In this document: positions 6,786 to 8,864 of the stretch, piece by piece
How positions within the stretch are numbered: position 1 is the stretch's first letter
Layout of the letters: the number at the start of each line of letters is the position of its first letter
Source: Desulfurococcales archaeon
Lineage (GTDB): Archaea; Thermoproteota; Thermoprotei_A; Sulfolobales; Desulfurococcaceae
Direction of reading: 5' to 3'
Length of the DNA: 8,864 bases
Assembly (NCBI GenBank): GCA_027028805.1
Contig: JALVHX010000204.1
Span: 1-8,864 of the forward strand
Notes under the pieces: generated by a model
Told to the model about the DNA's origin: nothing
The model's input: only the letters and a program-made list of their open reading frames with translations
Database searches by the model: none
Program-made: the position numbers and the translations under genes

Positions 6786-8645
6786 TTACTGTGCCCCGCC
6801 CGCTCCCTGCTGTGGCTGTGCAGGCTTAGCGGGTCCCGTGGAGACGGCTTTCTTTTTCTGGTACATGAAGCCGAGTATGCCCAGCACTATTGCCGCGGCT
6901 ATCACTATTATCCATGTAGTATAGCTTACTCCCGCCGCCTTCCCGGATATACTATATATGGCCGCAACCTCGATCTTGTCGACACCTGTCTCGGGGACAT
7001 TGAATGTTGCACGAACCTTGTCTCCGGTCTTGCTGAAGGCCACCTCTTTACCGTTAACCTTCAGCCCCCTGAACTCGTATATGCCCGCCGTCGCGGGGAG
7101 CTCTACCACGTATGTGCCGGGCTCGAGGCCCGGTATCCCCTCCGCCTTAACCGTCACGTTCCTCGAGGCTATGTCGTCAGCCGTGCTTGTATAGGAGAAC
7201 ACGAGCTGTCCCGTCGAATCATATATCTTCACCGTGATGTTCTCGGCCTGCTCCGGGAGAAGAGCGTTGTCGGGTGTCACGAGCTCGACGTAGACGGGCA
7301 CTATGGGCACTATCTTGAACTTGGCGGTGACCACGTCCCCGTTCCTAATATCCACCGTCACCCTGGGCTCGGTCACAGATGATCCGTCGGGGAGAACCCA
7401 TGAGAGGAAGATGAACCTGCCGCGGCCGTCAACCGTTAAGCCACTGCTCGGAGAAACCTCTAGCACGTACCTGCCCTCGCTGGGGAAGCCGAGCTCCATC
7501 TGGGTGTCGTTTATGGGGAGCGCGTAGAGGAGGGTGTCGTCCTGGTACACCTTGACGGCGGCGTTGGGGAACTTGGCCGGCCCCGTGAACTCTATGTTGA
7601 GCGTTGTCTTAACGTTCTGCGGCAACGCCTGGCCGCTACACGGGGGCTGTGACGGGTACGCCGGGTTCTCTATAACATTGTAGACGTCGAGGAACCCGGC
7701 CTTCTTCATGGTGTCACGGTATATCGGGCCCGCGTAGAGCCTCATATAGTAGCGGTGCTCCTCCCCCGGCTGAAGCGTTATCGCGGCGAACTCGATCCTG
7801 TTAACTATGTTGGCGGCCCCGCCGGTGCCGGCCTCGAGCCACACCGTATAGGTGTCGCTGATAGTATTGTTCATCATCCTCAACAATATGGCGAAGCCCC
7901 ATGGGCTCGGGGCCGCGTCCCCTGTCTGGTTATCGAATATGCCTATGAGCTCTATGGAGCCGGGATACGTTAGCGGGGCGCCGGGCTTGCTCCCGGACCA
8001 GCTTGATCCCGCCGTGTATGTGGCGTACTCGAGGGTCCCGTTCCGGTTCACGACAACTATCTGTTTATCATCGCCGCTGTCGGCCCCCAGCTTGGCAACC
8101 ATCTCTATCATGAGGCCGCTGGCTCTCCCCCATGTATCGGATACGTCCAGTTTTACCGGCTCATCACCCGTATTGATCAACCTATACTCTATGTCGGCGT
8201 AGAACGTGTCCTTATAGATCGTATAGATCTTGACTACCTTGAGGCCGTTGAACGGGGTGGATGAATCCATCGTATACGTTATCTCCAGCCTCGTATAGTT
8301 CTCGTTGTCCTCTAGGATATTCATGGTAGCTATCCTATCCGCCGCATAGCCCTCCCACCTATCAGACTCGCCCGCTGTAATAATATCCCATAAAACCGCG
8401 TGGAGATCAGTAACCTGCTGTGTCCCACCACGATCAGCTCCAACGCTCTTTACAAGGAAATCACTACAGTTCGTCGAGAGATCATATAGCGCGCCGCCAT
8501 GGCTCAGATCAAACTTATAGATCAACTTACCCGACGACACCGTCTCTATATTAGAGCCCTGGAGAACAGGAACCCCCATCGAAGACGCCGCGAACACCTG
8601 GACAGCCATAGCCGCTACTAGAAGAACAACCAAAGCCCCCCTCAT
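6786..8645 (-). CDS. Membrane-anchored extracellular beta-protein with YidC periplasmic-domain-like N-terminal half
   Basis: 619 aa. Residues 1-19 are a signal peptide (MRGALVVLL..., then VFA-AS). Residues 25-330 are beta-rich and resemble the bacterial YidC extracytoplasmic domain (beta-supersandwich): DLSHGGALYDL near 46-56 (YidC: GG followed by L), GLKVVKIYTIYKDTFYADIE (134-153) followed by YRLINTGDEPVKL (154-166), and LQPGEEHRYYMRLYAGPIYRD (291-311), where YidC has pg...lY.GPk. Residues 345-570 look like two Ig-like beta-sandwiches. One membrane helix (575-595) is followed by QKKK and a short Pro/Gln/Gly-rich cytoplasmic tail. The five-helix Oxa1 insertase core is absent, so it should not insert proteins by itself; a binding or scaffold role outside the membrane is inference. 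Alternatives are a mutarotase-like or other beta-sandwich surface domain. Only two cysteines, C60 and C336, and eight sequons. The ATG at 8645 was chosen because the signal peptide begins there; the frame stays open to 8786, but that 47-residue extension is unlike a signal sequence and overlaps leader repeats. Confidence 0.8.
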   Translation of the reverse strand: MRGALVVLLVAAMAVQVFAASSMGVPVLQGSNIETVSSGKLIYKFDLSHGGALYDLSTNCSDFLVKSVGADRGGTQQVTDLHAVLWDIITAGESDRWEGYAADRIATMNILEDNENYTRLEITYTMDSSTPFNGLKVVKIYTIYKDTFYADIEYRLINTGDEPVKLDVSDTWGRASGLMIEMVAKLGADSGDDKQIVVVNRNGTLEYATYTAGSSWSGSKPGAPLTYPGSIELIGIFDNQTGDAAPSPWGFAILLRMMNNTISDTYTVWLEAGTGGAANIVNRIEFAAITLQPGEEHRYYMRLYAGPIYRDTMKKAGFLDVYNVIENPAYPSQPPCSGQALPQNVKTTLNIEFTGPAKFPNAAVKVYQDDTLLYALPINDTQMELGFPSEGRYVLEVSPSSGLTVDGRGRFIFLSWVLPDGSSVTEPRVTVDIRNGDVVTAKFKIVPIVPVYVELVTPDNALLPEQAENITVKIYDSTGQLVFSYTSTADDIASRNVTVKAEGIPGLEPGTYVVELPATAGIYEFRGLKVNGKEVAFSKTGDKVRATFNVPETGVDKIEVAAIYSISGKAAGVSYTTWIIVIAAAIVLGILGFMYQKKKAVSTGPAKPAQPQQGAGGAQ

Positions 8646-8651
8646 GACGAG

Positions 8652-8670
8652 CCACCCATAGACTCCTCCT
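8652..8670 (-). promoter_or_regulatory. Ribosome binding region of the YidC-like gene with two Shine-Dalgarno-like motifs
   Basis: The minus strand has AGGAGGAG (8670-8663), 17 bases before the ATG and therefore too far for normal use, and GGGTGG (8657-8652), six bases before it. Between them lies ATG at 8659, which opens a five-codon reading frame ending in TGA that overlaps the gene's ATG as ATGA (8645-8642). The weaker GGGTGG probably serves the gene, possibly helped by the upstream motif. Confidence 0.45.
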
Positions 8671-8672
8671 AA

Positions 8673-8689
8673 GCCACGCATCCCGTGGC
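8673..8689 (-). repeat. Short inverted repeat in the leader of the YidC-like gene
   Basis: gccacg (8673-8678) and cgtggc (8684-8689) are perfect complements around a five-base loop. In RNA this would be a stable hairpin directly before AGGAGGAG and could influence ribosome access. Confidence 0.6.
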
Positions 8690-8703
8690 CAGGCAAAGGG
8701 CCG

Positions 8704-8727
8704 GCGGCCGCATCATGCAAGGGCCGC
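8704..8727 (-). repeat. GC-only inverted repeat in the leader of the YidC-like gene
   Basis: gcggcc (8704-8709) pairs with ggccgc (8722-8727) over a 12-base loop. The left arm also lies within the self-complementary octamer gcggccgc (8704-8711), so alternative foldings are possible. Chance occurrence is likelier than usual in such GC-rich sequence. Confidence 0.4.
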
Positions 8728-8738
8728 TGAGCCCTCTC

Positions 8739-8762
8739 CCCGCCCCCTATATAGGGGGCGGG
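8739..8762. repeat. Perfect 24-bp palindrome centred on CTATATAG, candidate operator or hairpin
   Basis: The left half is CCCGCCCCCTAT and the right half its exact reverse complement, with no spacer and no mismatch. Symmetry ends at 8738/8763. It lies 94-117 bases before the ATG of the YidC-like gene and about 37 bases downstream of the best TATA candidate, hence in the predicted leader or just past the start site. Possible roles: binding site of a homodimeric repressor, a symmetric TATA box (the centre is CTATATAG), or a hairpin in RNA. Confidence 0.8.
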
Positions 8763-8798
8763 CACAATGCCGTGTATTGTCGGCACATTATCTAAGCT

Positions 8799-8810
8799 CT
8801 TATATTTAAG
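8799..8810 (-). promoter_or_regulatory. TATA box candidate for the YidC-like gene
   Basis: The minus strand reads cttaaatataag, the best archaeal TATA match in the window, in an AT-rich island with purine-rich sequence on its upstream side. A start about 25 bases downstream (near 8775-8780) predicts a structured 5' leader of about 130 bases. Confidence 0.5.
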
Positions 8811-8819
8811 CTTATAAAC
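8811..8819 (+). promoter_or_regulatory. Possible divergent TATA element for a gene beyond the right edge
   Basis: On the plus strand cttataaac directly abuts the minus-strand TATA candidate. It could drive a rightward gene starting after 8864. Nothing in 8820-8864 looks coding, so this is a weak suggestion. Confidence 0.2.
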
Positions 8820-8864
8820 CTATATCATGTTGTCTTCATAGAATCAATCTTATTTTTTCAACAA

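Noticed and set aside
8739..8762. Palindrome as the intrinsic terminator of a gene beyond the right edge
   Set aside because: A T-run does not follow on either strand, and a good TATA candidate for the YidC-like gene lies between it and the edge.
8646..8786. 47-residue N-terminal extension of the YidC-like protein, starting at 8786
   Set aside because: The extension has no signal peptide character, runs across the palindrome and hairpins, starts near the predicted transcription start, and would bury the clear signal peptide that begins at 8645.
1..8864. CRISPR arrays, tRNA or rRNA genes, insertion sequences, attachment sites
   Set aside because: I read the spacers for regularly spaced repeats, cloverleaf patterns and terminal inverted repeats and saw none; the coding regions are continuous and intact.

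Overview
The window looks like a GC-rich hyperthermophilic crenarchaeon (Thermoproteota; Desulfurococcales or Acidilobales-like). This is inferred from heavy AUA (Ile) and AGG (Arg) codon use, short AT-rich TATA-type islands upstream of GC-rich leaders, T-rich tracts after stop codons, archaeal Shine-Dalgarno matches (GGAGG, GGTG), and protein architectures typical of archaeal surface proteins. The species cannot be named from the sequence.

There are three real genes, all on the minus strand, so transcription runs right to left. (1) 8645-6786: a secreted beta-rich protein of 619 aa, anchored by one C-terminal membrane helix. Its N-terminal half resembles the extracytoplasmic domain of bacterial YidC, but the insertase core is absent. 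(2) 6572-2133: a 1479-aa fusion of an M28-metallopeptidase-like ectodomain, an additional beta and helical region, and an FtsX/MacB-type permease with a cytoplasmic tail. (3) 1927-1: a polytopic membrane protein of the DUF6785/DUF6784 type, cut by the left edge after 642 codons.

The gaps are regulatory. The 205-bp and 213-bp spacers between genes each hold a pyrimidine-rich terminator candidate for the gene before and a weak TATA candidate for the gene after. The right-hand 219 bp upstream of the YidC-like gene is the most structured part. It holds a clear TATA candidate, a perfect 24-bp palindrome centred on CTATATAG, two further inverted repeats, and a strong Shine-Dalgarno sequence at an odd distance from the start codon.

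All three products are envelope proteins, and their extracellular parts carry many N-glycosylation sequons. Cysteine is absent from genes 1 and 2, and there are just two in gene 3. A working hypothesis is a cell-surface module: a membrane-tethered beta-protein, a peptide- or lipoprotein-handling M28-like/FtsX machine powered by an ATPase encoded elsewhere, and a transporter-like protein. That joint role is inference from adjacency. No tRNA, rRNA, CRISPR array, insertion sequence or plus-strand gene was found.
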